DNA from: a virus
DNA length: 64,000 bases
Strand: one strand, 5' to 3'
IMG/VR virus record: IMGVR_UViG_3300034106_004022
Span: 1 to 64,000 of that record
Positions 36,001 to 42,895 of the stretch are shown piece after piece (within the stretch, counting starts at the first letter, position 1; every line of letters starts with the position of its first letter). Both the position numbers and the translations under genes were made by a program. The notes below the pieces were generated by a model. That model did not search any database. It was not told the origin of the DNA and saw nothing but the letters and a program-made list of their open reading frames with translations.

Positions 36001-38794
36001 TATGAACCCCAATAGTAACACTTACTTATATGGTACATTTCAAGTAAATGGTGGACATGGGGATTCTCAAATTGGAGTTAGATTATTGTCTGGAAACAAT
36101 GGTGCTGGTGCAGGTGAAATTAATTTAAGAATGTGGGTATCTGAACCTGGTGTAACGTGGAACTGGGGTGGATTTGGATATAACGTAACTAATAATAATG
36201 GTTCACCAAACGGATTTGGTAGAATAAATACCGCACACGGACAGGCATATATGAGATTTAGTGATGGTGGTGATTTGTATTTCTATAATACAAATACATC
36301 TGGTACTAGAGTTACTAATATGGAAATGTATCCAAATAATACCGTATTATTTAACAACTACGCTACGGGTGGTAACTCATTAAGAGCACCAATATTTTAT
36401 GATTCGGATAATACGGGATACTATGGTGATTTTGCATCAACATCTCGTATAAACGCTATTAATTATGATAATTTATATTGGGCGGGAGATACGAGTTATG
36501 GTTTCATTGGTAGAAACGTATATGCTGATACTGTAAATGGTAGAGGTAGTGACCCGTTAGAATTAAACTATTATGATGGTGGTGATGTTTACATTGGACC
36601 TGGTGGTGGTAATAAAAATTTAAGAGCTAATCTTTACTATGATTATGCAAATACTGCATATTATTTAGACCCTAATGGAACTGCTAGATTATCATATGTA
36701 GTAGCAAATGGTGGTATCCGAATTGATGGAAATGAAAACCTTTACTTAGATAACAACTATGGACAATCAATTGTAGGTGTTTATACATCTGTTAGATATC
36801 AGGGTATATTTGCAATGGGTAATGCATATAAATTAGCAATTGATGGTACTGGTACTGGTAACTTATATGGATTATCTTGGTCACATCCTAATGCTGGAGG
36901 ACAAGCTGGATTCTTAAATGACCACGGTTTATTGGTAATGAACTATGGTACAACTTTTGCGGCAATATCATCACGTGGTTGGTTCAGAACTTCAGTTCAG
37001 GCACCTATATTCTATGATAATGATGATACTGGATACTATGGTAATTATGCAGGTGATAGAAGCACCAGCGTTAATGGATTTACCGCAAGAACAGTAGAAG
37101 GAACCAAAGGAACATGGAAATACAATATCCCAAGATTTATTCATACGGGCGACTCTAATTATTGGGTTGGAAGTATGGGTTGGGGTACAACTGACTTCAA
37201 CACTATGATGACATGGGGTAGTGGATTCATTGATTCTTGGTCAAACCCATCAAATCAACCATCTGGTACTTCACATTGGGTAGGTACTCAAGCATATCAC
37301 TACACCAATGCATACAATAGTGCATATGGTTGGCAGTTGGTAGGTGGTCCAATTGGAAATTTACGATTCCGTCAATCTTGGCCAAATGCTGGTACTTGGA
37401 GAACTGTACCTATGCTTGATGTGAATGATGGAAATAGTGGAGCAATGTATGCTGGAATTTATTATGATTCGGCTGATAGTGCATATTATGCAGACCCAGC
37501 ATCAACATCTCGTTTAAATATAACTAAGACTGCATTAAAAGCTCATAATGATATGAGTGGTTATGGAGAAGGAAACTGGGTTTCAGATTTCAATCGAACT
37601 CCAATAAGTTCATTTACGTTTGGTGAAGATAAATATAATGGTGGTCCATCTGGAACTTGGTGGTTCCAGGTAAATATGAGACATGCAAACTCAAGTAACT
37701 ATTGGGGAACTCAATTGGCATATGGATGGGAAGATAATGCAAATGAAATTTATCAAAGAAATATTACCGGAGGAAGTTTCAGCGGATGGGTTAGATATCT
37801 AAATTCAAACAACTATTCTGGTTATTCAAATTTCGGAACAGGTACAGTTTATGGTGGTATATATTACGATGGTAATAACTCTGGATACTATGGTGATTTT
37901 GCATCAACATCTCGTTTCAATACAACCATAACTGATACAACATACTTCGGTTCAGATACTAATAAAGGTAGAGCACAGGGATATGGTACTTGGTCAAATT
38001 CATTCCATAAAACGGCATACATGTCATTTGACTGGAACGCGAATTATGACACTTATTCAAATCATGGTATCGCATCTACTGATTTAAATGGTTCGTTTAG
38101 TGATTCGATGAGTATTAACTCATTTAATGATATCAACTTAAGATTAGATTCAAATGATAATAATGCAAACTCATATGTAAGAATACATGATAATACTACT
38201 GGCCAGTCAGTTTCCGTAGCATATATCGGACGAGAGAGTGGTAACCCTATTGCATATTTCAATAATAGAGTATATGGTAACGTATATTACCACAACAGTG
38301 ATACTGCATATTATTTGGCTCCGAATGGTACTTCCAGATTGAATAGAACAAACTATGATTATGTTTATTCTTATAACTGGGTTTACGCACAGGGTGATGT
38401 TATTGCATACTACTCTGATGAAAGATTAAAAACTAAAGTTGGTTCTATTGAAAACGCTTTAGATAAAATCTCTAAATTGAATGGATTCTATTATGTTGAA
38501 AATGATTTAGCAAAATCATTCGGATACAAAAACGAAAAAAGACAATTAGGTTTATCAGCACAAGAAGTACAAGAAGTTTTACCTGAAATTGTGACATTAG
38601 CACCATTTGATACGGAAACTGATAAAAATAATAATATTGTAGGTTCCAAATCTGGAGAAGATTACTTAACTGTAAACTACGCTAAAGTAGTTCCTCTTTT
38701 AGTTGAAGGTATTAAAGAACAAACCGAAATAATCAATTCTCAGCAAAAACAAATTGATGAATTAAAAGAAATGATTAAATCTTTGATAAAATAA
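27011..38794 (+). CDS. Giant tail fibre with Gly-X-Y tract, YDSDNT repeats and S74 autoprotease/chaperone
   Basis: A 3927-aa protein. Residues ~45-290 contain GDGSNLTKIP-type units. Residues ~295-815 are a Gly-Thr-Ser/Gly-Ser-Ser tract. Residues ~815-960 have the NVGDNIITLNADIG and IEVKRGNA strands common in phage fibres. The long distal part holds 18 copies of an IFYDSDNTAYYLDPAS-type motif plus two large duplicated modules. The C-terminal 126 residues are a Peptidase_S74 intramolecular chaperone: SDERLK begins at Ser3802, followed by LGLSAQEVQEVLPEIV and a terminal coiled coil. In this family the chaperone trimerises the fibre and is cut off before the Ser. A terminator-like hairpin follows. 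Confidence 0.82.
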   Translation: MKYAGKNPNGINQVSQSLLSVDVNGVQQLTVSTASLDINTKLSVTNGVLASSYTGSAFSGSKFVGSQFSGSFSGSFSGDGSNLTKIPFEGLTADAQSKIQSGDGTARISNNKLSINVNTDITGSLLTTGTVSASFLAGDGSNITNISAASIGDINRLKSGSATATISPNKGLEVNVGIVTEKYLGVSGSAQIAGNLNVDGTTTLKSLNVAGTITATELKTTYISSSIIFSSGSNKFGDQSSDTHEFTGSLRVKDTIQIPSYTSNPVSGKVGEIYYNTSDTNIYRWTGLIWEPAAGTAGTSGTSGTSGTSGTSGTSGTSGTSGSSGSSGASGSSGSSGSSGSSGTSGTSGTSGSGGTSGSGGSSGTSGSSGTRGTSGSSGTSGTSGTSGSSGSSGSSGTSGTSGTSGTSGSSGSSGFGSSGTSGSGGTSGTSGTRGTSGSSGTSGSSGTSGSSGISGSSGTSATSGSGGTSATSGSSGSSGSSGTSGSSGSSGTSGTSGTRGTSGTSGTSGTSGISGSSGSSGSSGTSGTSGISGSSGSSGSSGSSGTSGTSGTRGTSGTSGIDGVVGDGGTSGSSGSSGSSGTSGSSGSSGTSGTSGSSGTNSTAGTGGTSGSSGSSGSSGTSGTSGTSGSSGTSGSSGSSGTSGSSGSSGTSGTSGTSGINGLIGSSGTGGTAGTGGTSGSSGSSGTSGTSGTSGTSGTSGTSGTRGTAGSGGSSGSSGSSGTSGTSGTSGSSGSSGTSGTSGSSGTSGTSGSSGTSGTRGTAGSGGSSGTSGSSGTSGSSGTSGSSGSSGTSGTSGTSGTSGTSGSSGTSGSSGVLALTGTTDNGVITLNGTAPNATVESNLRFDGTTLAVTGNATISGDLTVSGTTTYINTTTLNVGDNIITLNADIGAATAPTENAGIEVKRGNAATKQFYWNESTDRWYADSDLQSAGNLYGTQIDTGQGLTEVHLMNQNVRTSDTITFARLNLTTTGNDYYFAANGLTMTSISTGETIWRNLSSLRFTDNNDWDYNSWAGLKFINASKRIVLGVGGNVFTANSAQTGNLLLDRIDTMYLFDTTYYLNTGTSNLNSLTLAGNLVAAQVNTGQGLTEVHLMNQNVRTTDSVTFANITGNTIYVGGGTTYFINNDISRLNYINANAFAQEQGSVLKITYPNGGTLNNSTSSVTGAIKIRLPQSWTNTMMELKVRIYNYSGDTYWEYSMGGYNYSPSTSWINTNASVAGAAGAPAYTVRFAHDGTYCTIFIGELATTWSYPKIVVTEFIGGHSNFAVSQWDGDWALSFETTSFGTVTSTKTPTLRTGNFIADGTISGTSIDTGQGSTEVHLMNQNIRTTDDVTFSTIRGTNFRASNAYYLGENNFYLNLTNGGWYSNVRIASEVDMRAPIFYDTDNTAYYTNPAGLSVLSHIQLVNNWANTTPNDGAINIRGQYPSMTFRNTISNNMWLRHMDGSGDIQHYFASGVDSTSWSIRHSMFTNGRFFSAESMRTPIFYDSDNTAYYLDAASTSNINEIVSVRGQFRKAQTNNNYTTAALWTESYSTTTTGIAFHISGVVGKYLEMRTDGILYWENEKVWTGSTDGAGSGLDADLLDGQQGTYYDHRIYTSTGNIAGSFLGGHYSSGGTEKPNSATFGAGKLKVAMLSNGNLGFGGSWNDVLWMSTYNGGDVKQSYAIVGDKYGDNLWFSRQAFDSATWGTGRRLWHSGDTTISTTGDMRSPIFYDSDDTTYRIDGNSTSVLNNLNIAGTLTVNGTINLGNDFQIGDYKYFGINNLGASATQARRFEVARIGIDFNDWNSVGLFEVELSENYYDKGLRKRYIVSYGYVSAASVQLVEANGIGSNHFQVTIGSEVVVSGDHRYIPVYVDVRYYSSVDALIRTTRSITTNTNSAIGAVYINTSPSATNISDFTADSIVYPTSGQFGIAAPTFYDSDNTSYYIDPSNGANGISANLQGRIQVGTFNNSQTNTGEAWIGRASDRAAGVLTVQLGGGAGRYLEVVDNAWTTVEFSVNDSGVATAAASFRAPIFYDSNNTSYYLDPTSTTSLRTVGSWRSDSSTWDGEFSGKIQYHSNNWYFQAAGDWIWRNSGGSNVIYGNQSGELTATGNMRSPIFYDSDNTGYYTNPAGTSRMNGIAFDAASPVYSVTAGTSYQQHFQIREAGASGANGSAIAYAPSIGFHWSGVVASNITMEASGRISIRNNPGTSYENLVANNMYAYAFYDENNTGYYLDPASTSVLNAIRLGTSANNSTLSGAGDWGVRFTTDVGYIQIGPANSSYAHIYTDRGNFYMNVNDLYLNGNLVPAFGYNRGSGNLFAAIYYDANNTNYYIDGASTSNLNDLQTAGRVVIGGNFSNNAYNSVGSARLHFGGGNSDANDNYYIGTNIEGYGGSYTKLDLRWHTGIRMGAQPGYGGIRFYDTEDLGTLIFSIGTGDAHVRVTNNLYVNGYTYLGNGNADETHINDTLRVGATDSGDSHFYFGEDSSSWYGDHWYWDSGYNVYRYSRFAGTDSLIHYHDTRDTTRITYARNIVFDDFGKGIVGNYSAERLQLVFAMGDSYKPNTAGTSTANMYGIGWSHPNAGGLGGANNLNDHGLLIINNGTFRAAISSRIVASEEVRGTLFRDYNDSGYYLDPNTTGISLRIGGTVHSGGAFSSDGYSSSSPNVVTRITAPQGAAFSSDGSTGAIRIKLPFRGNNPMWTMKVRIYNYSTNQTSEYLLGNYAYDQGGYNSSATFIGGASATAHTVRFGNQDGVDCVWIGETNTGWSYPVVSVIDFTSGFRSSNADSQSRNWNIAVVTSFGTVQTAITPEIRLSNTYAPTFRADTDMRAPIYYDTNTAYYINGDGASNLNTLQTYSYQGNGNVGGTGNASWHPSGIYSAGYNWLYGGINMNGGTLDGAGPIYGTIYYDRNDSGYYADPASTSNFYNLNLTGAKHTYLTINPGNGWEAMVRYIGGSGSSWYVGKRTSTQLLGSTDAFHMYSETAGRTVGGYDTAGNHYAYGSSRATIFYDIDDTTYYMNPNSNTYLYGTFQVNGGHGDSQIGVRLLSGNNGAGAGEINLRMWVSEPGVTWNWGGFGYNVTNNNGSPNGFGRINTAHGQAYMRFSDGGDLYFYNTNTSGTRVTNMEMYPNNTVLFNNYATGGNSLRAPIFYDSDNTGYYGDFASTSRINAINYDNLYWAGDTSYGFIGRNVYADTVNGRGSDPLELNYYDGGDVYIGPGGGNKNLRANLYYDYANTAYYLDPNGTARLSYVVANGGIRIDGNENLYLDNNYGQSIVGVYTSVRYQGIFAMGNAYKLAIDGTGTGNLYGLSWSHPNAGGQAGFLNDHGLLVMNYGTTFAAISSRGWFRTSVQAPIFYDNDDTGYYGNYAGDRSTSVNGFTARTVEGTKGTWKYNIPRFIHTGDSNYWVGSMGWGTTDFNTMMTWGSGFIDSWSNPSNQPSGTSHWVGTQAYHYTNAYNSAYGWQLVGGPIGNLRFRQSWPNAGTWRTVPMLDVNDGNSGAMYAGIYYDSADSAYYADPASTSRLNITKTALKAHNDMSGYGEGNWVSDFNRTPISSFTFGEDKYNGGPSGTWWFQVNMRHANSSNYWGTQLAYGWEDNANEIYQRNITGGSFSGWVRYLNSNNYSGYSNFGTGTVYGGIYYDGNNSGYYGDFASTSRFNTTITDTTYFGSDTNKGRAQGYGTWSNSFHKTAYMSFDWNANYDTYSNHGIASTDLNGSFSDSMSINSFNDINLRLDSNDNNANSYVRIHDNTTGQSVSVAYIGRESGNPIAYFNNRVYGNVYYHNSDTAYYLAPNGTSRLNRTNYDYVYSYNWVYAQGDVIAYYSDERLKTKVGSIENALDKISKLNGFYYVENDLAKSFGYKNEKRQLGLSAQEVQEVLPEIVTLAPFDTETDKNNNIVGSKSGEDYLTVNYAKVVPLLVEGIKEQTEIINSQQKQIDELKEMIKSLIK
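27893..29458 (+). repeat. Gly-Thr-Ser/Gly-Ser-Ser tract 3
   Basis: About 522 residues with Gly at every third position, as in the first fibre, but with occasional GGTSGSGG and GTRGTAG breaks and without the DGTLFG node. Serine is written with both TCN and AGT codons, often next to each other. Confidence 0.85.
31142..38335 (+). repeat. 18 copies of the YDSDNTAYYLDP motif in the second giant fibre
   Basis: The motif [IV][FY]YD..[DN][TS].YY.D..[SG] followed by TS.LN occurs 18 times, the first at ~31142 and the last at ~38272. Spacing varies from about 70 to 290 residues because different modules are inserted between copies. It probably marks the end of each module along the fibre shaft. Confidence 0.78.
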
Positions 38795-38815
38795 TTGATA
38801 TTTATATAAAAGAAG

Positions 38816-38862
38816 AAAAACTCCCAATCATACAACCAAAATTTATGTTTTGGGATTTTTCT
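38816..38862 (+). terminator. Probable terminator after the second giant fibre
   Basis: AAAAACTCCCAA at 38816-38827 can pair with TTGGGATTTTT at 38850-38860 with one bulged C. An inner CCAAAA/TTTTGG stem is an alternative. T-rich sequence follows. It separates the fibre gene from the sheath gene. Confidence 0.6.
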
Positions 38863-38873
38863 TTATATTTATA
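38862..38873 (+). promoter_or_regulatory. Putative late promoter for the sheath-tube block
   Basis: TTTATATTTATA at 38862-38873 directly follows the terminator-like hairpin and lies 48 bases before the sheath ATG. A second, weaker copy (TGATATTTATA) is at 38796-38806, before the hairpin. Confidence 0.55.
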
Positions 38874-38921
38874 TGTGTATTTGATATTATAATCAAACTA
38901 AACTTATTGGAGAAATAAAAT

Positions 38922-41258
38922 ATGGCAGAAAGAATTGTATCACCCGGAGTATTCACAAGAGAAAACGATTTATCGTTCTTGGCTCAGGGTATCGGAGAAA
39001 TTGGAGCAGCGTTTATAGGACCTTTCAAACAAGGACCTGCGTTTGTTCCCACAATCGTAAGAACACAATCAGAATTCGAAAACATTTTCGGAACACCTGA
39101 TGGAACATACTACACAGAGTATGCGGTTCAAAACTATTTAAGAGAAGCAGGTACTGTGACTGTTGTAAGGGTAATGGATACCGGAGGATATACACAAGCT
39201 ACACCAATTGGTTTAGTTGCTAGTGGTTCTGCTGGTAAGAAATTAATCTCTACTATTCACTCAACCAACAATGGTGATGCTGAAGTAGGATTTGGTCCAT
39301 TTACTGTAACACCATCATTAACTATATCTGGTTCATTTGTAGTTTCTGGTTCTGGTATTGGTTTTGTATCATCATCTTTAGTTCCATCGGCAACTAATGA
39401 TGTAAGTGATGTATTTGGTGAATCACCATTTGGTTCAAAAGATGGATATGTTTATTCATACTTTGAAAATGAAGCATCTGCATTTAATTACAATACAAGC
39501 AATCCTGCTGGAGCAGTTGTAGCAATTGCATTACCATCTCAAGTATTTGGTGGTACTGATTTAGGATTAGGAGCACCTTCGCAAGCTGGAGCATCTCCTG
39601 CACAAACTCCTTATGTAAAATCACAACTTATTTCTGGTGAGAGATATGAATTATTCCGTTTCCATACATTAGGATATGGTAACAACGAAAACACAAGATT
39701 TAAAATCGGTATTTCTAATGTGAAAGCAGCTGGTGAAGATGGAGCAACTGATTACTCTACATTCTCTGTATCTGTAAGAGCATACAATGATACTGATAAG
39801 AGAAAATCAGTATTAGAAACATTTAACAACGTAAACTTAGACCCTGCATCTCCTAACTTTATAGCTAGAGTAATTGGTGATAGATTTATGACAATTGATT
39901 CAACTGGTAAAATTACTGAATATGGTGATTGGTTGAATAACTCAAAATATATTAGAGTAGAAGTTAAAGAGCAAGGTTCATACCCTGTATCAGCAGCACC
40001 ATTTGGACATGGAGCTTATACTAATCCAATTGAAACAACAACAACAACACAGGCCGAATGGATACCTGCTGTTGTTTTCCAAACTGGTTCAGTAGATAAT
40101 ACTGCTGGTTCACCAATTTATTTTGCTGGTTTTGATTTCGAAACAATTGGTATTAAATTAGATAACGCTAATTATTTGGCACCATTACCAACTACTAAAA
40201 TTGGAGCAAACGTAGATTTCGGATTTGATTCTCAACTTACTTATGTAATGAGTGGTTCTGATTCAACTGATATGGCTAAGAGACAATTTATATTAGGTTT
40301 CCAAGGTGGATTTAACGGACAATCTCCGGCAACTCCAATTAACTTAGGAACGGCAATATCAGCAGCTAACTCACAGGGATTTGATTTATCAACTTCTGTA
40401 GCTAGTGGATATGAGGCATACTCTAAAGCAATCAACGCAATTTCAAACGCTGATGAATATGATATCAATATGGTTGTAACTCCGGGTGTTATTAGAAGAT
40501 TACACACTCCGGTTACTACTAAAGTAATTGATATGGTTGAAGCTAGACAAGATTGTTTCTACATCGCTGATTTTAACGCAGCACCTGATACAATAGCACA
40601 AGCTACTACTCAGGCAGCAGCAGTTGATTCAAACTACGCTGGTACTTACTACCCTTGGGTTAAGATGGTTGATTCAAACACTAACAAATTAATAAGTGTT
40701 CCACCATCAGTATTGTTACCTGCTGTGTACGCATCAAATGACGCTATTGCGGCTGAATGGTTCGCACCTGCTGGTTTGAATAGAGGAGGAATCGTAGGAG
40801 CTGTTTCAGTTCTTAATAGATTAACACATTCTGAAAGAGATACTTTATATGAAAACAAAGTAAACCCAATCGCTTCTTTCCCTGGGCAAGGTATTGTAGC
40901 ATTTGGACAAAAAACGTTGCAAGATAAAGCATCAGCATTGGATAGAATCAACGTAAGAAGATTATTGATTACCGTTAAAAAGTATATCGCATCTACTTCT
41001 AGATTCTTAGTGTTCGAACAAAATACCGCAGCAACTCGTGGTAGATTTATCAACACTGTACAACCTTACTTAGAAGGAATTCAACAAAGACAAGGTTTAT
41101 ACGCATTCAAAGTAGTTATGGATGAATCTAACAACACACCTGATGTAGTAGATAGAAACATTTTAGCAGGACAGATATTCTTACAACCAGCAAAAACTGC
41201 TGAATTTATTGTAATTGATTTCAATATCTTACCTACTGGAGCAAGTTTCTCAGCATAA
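38922..41258 (+). CDS. gp18: Contractile tail sheath protein (gp18-like)
   Basis: A 778-aa protein. It begins ERIVSPGVFTRENDLSF and continues with AAFIGPFKQGPAFVPTIV and AVQNYLREAGTVTVVRVMD, the conserved start of contractile sheath proteins. The C-terminal third carries the polymerising domain (NVRRLLITVKKYIASTSRF, then AFKVVMDESNNT and ILAGQIFLQPAKTAEFI). T4 gp18 is 659 aa; the extra length is in the variable middle domains exposed on the sheath surface. It polymerises around the tube and contracts on infection. It is followed by the tube gene as in T4. The start follows TTGGAGAAATAAAAT, one of the few good ribosome-binding sequences here. Confidence 0.92.
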   Translation: MAERIVSPGVFTRENDLSFLAQGIGEIGAAFIGPFKQGPAFVPTIVRTQSEFENIFGTPDGTYYTEYAVQNYLREAGTVTVVRVMDTGGYTQATPIGLVASGSAGKKLISTIHSTNNGDAEVGFGPFTVTPSLTISGSFVVSGSGIGFVSSSLVPSATNDVSDVFGESPFGSKDGYVYSYFENEASAFNYNTSNPAGAVVAIALPSQVFGGTDLGLGAPSQAGASPAQTPYVKSQLISGERYELFRFHTLGYGNNENTRFKIGISNVKAAGEDGATDYSTFSVSVRAYNDTDKRKSVLETFNNVNLDPASPNFIARVIGDRFMTIDSTGKITEYGDWLNNSKYIRVEVKEQGSYPVSAAPFGHGAYTNPIETTTTTQAEWIPAVVFQTGSVDNTAGSPIYFAGFDFETIGIKLDNANYLAPLPTTKIGANVDFGFDSQLTYVMSGSDSTDMAKRQFILGFQGGFNGQSPATPINLGTAISAANSQGFDLSTSVASGYEAYSKAINAISNADEYDINMVVTPGVIRRLHTPVTTKVIDMVEARQDCFYIADFNAAPDTIAQATTQAAAVDSNYAGTYYPWVKMVDSNTNKLISVPPSVLLPAVYASNDAIAAEWFAPAGLNRGGIVGAVSVLNRLTHSERDTLYENKVNPIASFPGQGIVAFGQKTLQDKASALDRINVRRLLITVKKYIASTSRFLVFEQNTAATRGRFINTVQPYLEGIQQRQGLYAFKVVMDESNNTPDVVDRNILAGQIFLQPAKTAEFIVIDFNILPTGASFSA

Positions 41259-41279
41259 ATTAACAAATAAAAAAATAAC

Positions 41280-41291
41280 TAATATTTATTA
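41280..41291 (+). promoter_or_regulatory. Weak late-promoter-like motif before the tube gene
   Basis: TAATATTTATTA at 41280-41291 lies 19 bases before the tube ATG at 41311. An AGGAG ribosome-binding sequence (41299-41303) sits between them. The core differs from TATATTTATA at two positions, so it may only boost tube expression over the sheath transcript. Confidence 0.35.
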
Positions 41292-41310
41292 GTATAATAG
41301 GAGATAAAAC

Positions 41311-41799
41311 ATGGCAGAAGTATTAGAATTTTCACAAATGATGTTTACCAACTTCGAACCGAAGATGAAGAACCGCTATATTATGGAGATTGACGGAATT
41401 CAATCTTACTTAATAAAATCAGCGGCTAGACCATCTATCACTTTCGAACCGGTTAAACTAGACCATATCAACACTTATCGCAAATTGCAAGGTAAGGGAG
41501 AATGGCAGGACATTACAATAACATTGTATGACCCAATCGTTCCATCTGGAGCACAACAAGTAATGGAATGGGTTCGTTTAGGATATGAATCGTTAACTGG
41601 TAGAAAAGGTTACGCCGATTTCTATAAAAAGGACATCGATTTCTATATGCTAGGGCCTGTTGGTGATAAAATCGAACAATGGAAGTTAAAAGGAGCATTT
41701 ATTGTATCTGCTAACTTCGGAGATTTATCATTTGATTCAAACGATGCAGCTGATATCGAATTGACATTGGCTTATGATTACGCAATTTTAGAATTCTAA
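41311..41799 (+). CDS. gp19: Tail tube protein (gp19-like)
   Basis: A 162-aa protein, close to the 163 aa of T4 gp19. It shows the tube pattern FEPKMKNRYIMEIDGIQSYL, then KLDHINTYRKLQGKGEWQDI, LYDPIVPSGAQQVMEW, and the terminal ADIELTLAYDYAILEF strand. The product forms the inner tube through which DNA passes. It has a strong AGGAG ribosome-binding site, suitable for a protein made in many copies, and is followed by a strong terminator. Confidence 0.92.
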   Translation: MAEVLEFSQMMFTNFEPKMKNRYIMEIDGIQSYLIKSAARPSITFEPVKLDHINTYRKLQGKGEWQDITITLYDPIVPSGAQQVMEWVRLGYESLTGRKGYADFYKKDIDFYMLGPVGDKIEQWKLKGAFIVSANFGDLSFDSNDAADIELTLAYDYAILEF

Positions 41800-41825
41800 A
41801 ATAAAAATCAATAATTACATTAATT

Positions 41826-41862
41826 AGAGAGGTTCTTTTATTAAGAATCTCTCTTTTTTTTT
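41826..41862 (+). terminator. Strong rho-independent terminator after the tube gene
   Basis: A 12-bp stem, AGAGAGGTTCTT (41826-41837) with AAGAATCTCTCT (41843-41854), has one G-T pair, a 5-base loop and a run of about eight T. Confidence 0.85.
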
Positions 41863-41876
41863 AATTTTTCAAAAAG

Positions 41877-41890
41877 TATATATTTATATA
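41877..41890 (+). promoter_or_regulatory. Putative late promoter for the chaperone gene
   Basis: TATATTTATA at 41879-41888 lies within TATATATTTATATA and 22 bases before the ATG at 41911, directly after the terminator. The terminator/promoter pair suggests the chaperone is transcribed separately from sheath and tube. Confidence 0.55.
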
Positions 41891-41910
41891 CAAACAAATA
41901 AAGGTTAATT

Positions 41911-42684
41911 ATGAGCAATACTAAATTCGATTTCCCAACGGAAATTATTGATTTACCATCAAAGGGGTTAGTGTATCCCGAAAAACACCCATTAAGAAAG
42001 GGTAACATTGAAATCAAATACATGACAGCTAGAGAAGAAGATATCCTTGCATCACAAACTTTAATTAAAAAAGGTGTGGTATTGGATAAATTATTCGAAT
42101 CTATTGTTGTTGAAGAAGGTGTTAATATCAACGATGTATTTATTGGAGATAAAAACGCAATTTTAATGGCAACAAGAGTATTAGGTTATGGGGCTGATTA
42201 TACTGTTGAAATTACTGACCCATTTACATTGGAAAAACAATCAGTAACAATTGATTTATCTAAGGTGAAAACTAAAGATGTTAATGAATCTCTATTAAAT
42301 GGTGAAAATAGATATAAATTCAAATTACCAAAATCAGGTAAAGAGTTGGTATTTAAATTACTAACACACGGTGATGAAACTGAAATTACAAAAGAAATTC
42401 AAGCATTAGAAAGATTATATAAAGGAAAGGGAGAAAAAACATTTGATGTTACTACTCGTTTGAAATATATGATACAATCTGTTGATGGAAATGAAGATAA
42501 AGGGTTTGTTACAAGCTGGATTCAAAATGGATTCCTTGCATTGGATACTAAGGCATTTAGAAAATATGTTAAGGAGTTAAGTCCGGATATGGATTTAAAA
42601 TTTGATTTCACATCAGATGTAACAGGCGAAACGGAGGCGCTAGATATCCCATTTGGGATAAACTTTTTTTACCCTACCGAGTGA
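41911..42684 (+). CDS. T4-type tail assembly chaperone / baseplate hub protein (gp26-like)
   Basis: A 257-aa protein. It begins with LPSKGLVYPEKHPLRKGNIE and YMTAREEDILASQTLIKKG, and ends PFGINFFYPTE. This is the signature of the T4-like gp26/'T4 base plate protein' family. It lies between the tail tube and tape measure genes, where lambda-like phages keep the frameshifting G/GT chaperone cassette. The 0-frame stop is at 42682-42684. Immediately before it a TTTTTTT run (42664-42670) is followed by a conserved-looking open frame in the +1 phase that has no start codon. The ordinary product and a longer fused product are therefore both likely. Confidence 0.75.
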   Translation: MSNTKFDFPTEIIDLPSKGLVYPEKHPLRKGNIEIKYMTAREEDILASQTLIKKGVVLDKLFESIVVEEGVNINDVFIGDKNAILMATRVLGYGADYTVEITDPFTLEKQSVTIDLSKVKTKDVNESLLNGENRYKFKLPKSGKELVFKLLTHGDETEITKEIQALERLYKGKGEKTFDVTTRLKYMIQSVDGNEDKGFVTSWIQNGFLALDTKAFRKYVKELSPDMDLKFDFTSDVTGETEALDIPFGINFFYPTE

Positions 42685-42877
42685 TTATAGTATTCAACTC
42701 CATACTCAAATTTGGGAGTTGGTTAATTATGGTAATGGATTCAGCTGGAATGATGTGTATTTCATGCCATCACAATGGAGAAAATTCTATTTTAACAAAT
42801 TAATTGAGTTAAAAAAGAAAGAATCCGAAGAACATAAAAAAGCACAACAACAATCGAAAGTGAGGATTAAAAGATAA
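42662..42877 (+). CDS. Frameshift-expressed C-terminal extension of the gp26-like chaperone
   Basis: The +1 phase is open from just after a stop at 42659-42661 to the TAA at 42875-42877. It reads SDYSIQLHTQIWELVNYGNG, then FSWNDVYFMPSQWRKFYFNK, ending in a Lys/Glu/Gln-rich tail (KVRIKR). The Y-G-N-G-F..(N)DVY.MP..(W)R.FY pattern matches the small protein that follows gp26 in T4-like marine phages. No ATG, GTG or TTG precedes the conserved part, so it most likely needs ribosomal frameshifting near the T7 run, giving a fusion of about 320 aa. A one-base homopolymer error or a rare ATT start are the alternatives. Confidence 0.65.
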   Translation, partial: TFFTLPSDYSIQLHTQIWELVNYGNGFSWNDVYFMPSQWRKFYFNKLIELKKKESEEHKKAQQQSKVRIKR

Positions 42878-42890
42878 TCCTCACTTTTTT
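42858..42890 (+). terminator. Terminator overlapping the frameshift ORF stop
   Basis: A perfect 12-bp stem, AAGTGAGGATTA (42858-42869) with TAATCCTCACTT (42875-42886), has a loop AAAGA and then a T run. The stop codon TAA of the +1 frame is the first triplet of the 3' arm. Confidence 0.88.
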
Positions 42891-42895
42891 TTATC

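Noticed and set aside
41911-42684. The T7 run as a -1 slippery site
   Set aside because: The -1 phase after the run gives an implausible peptide, while the +1 (equivalently -2) phase gives a conserved-looking domain.
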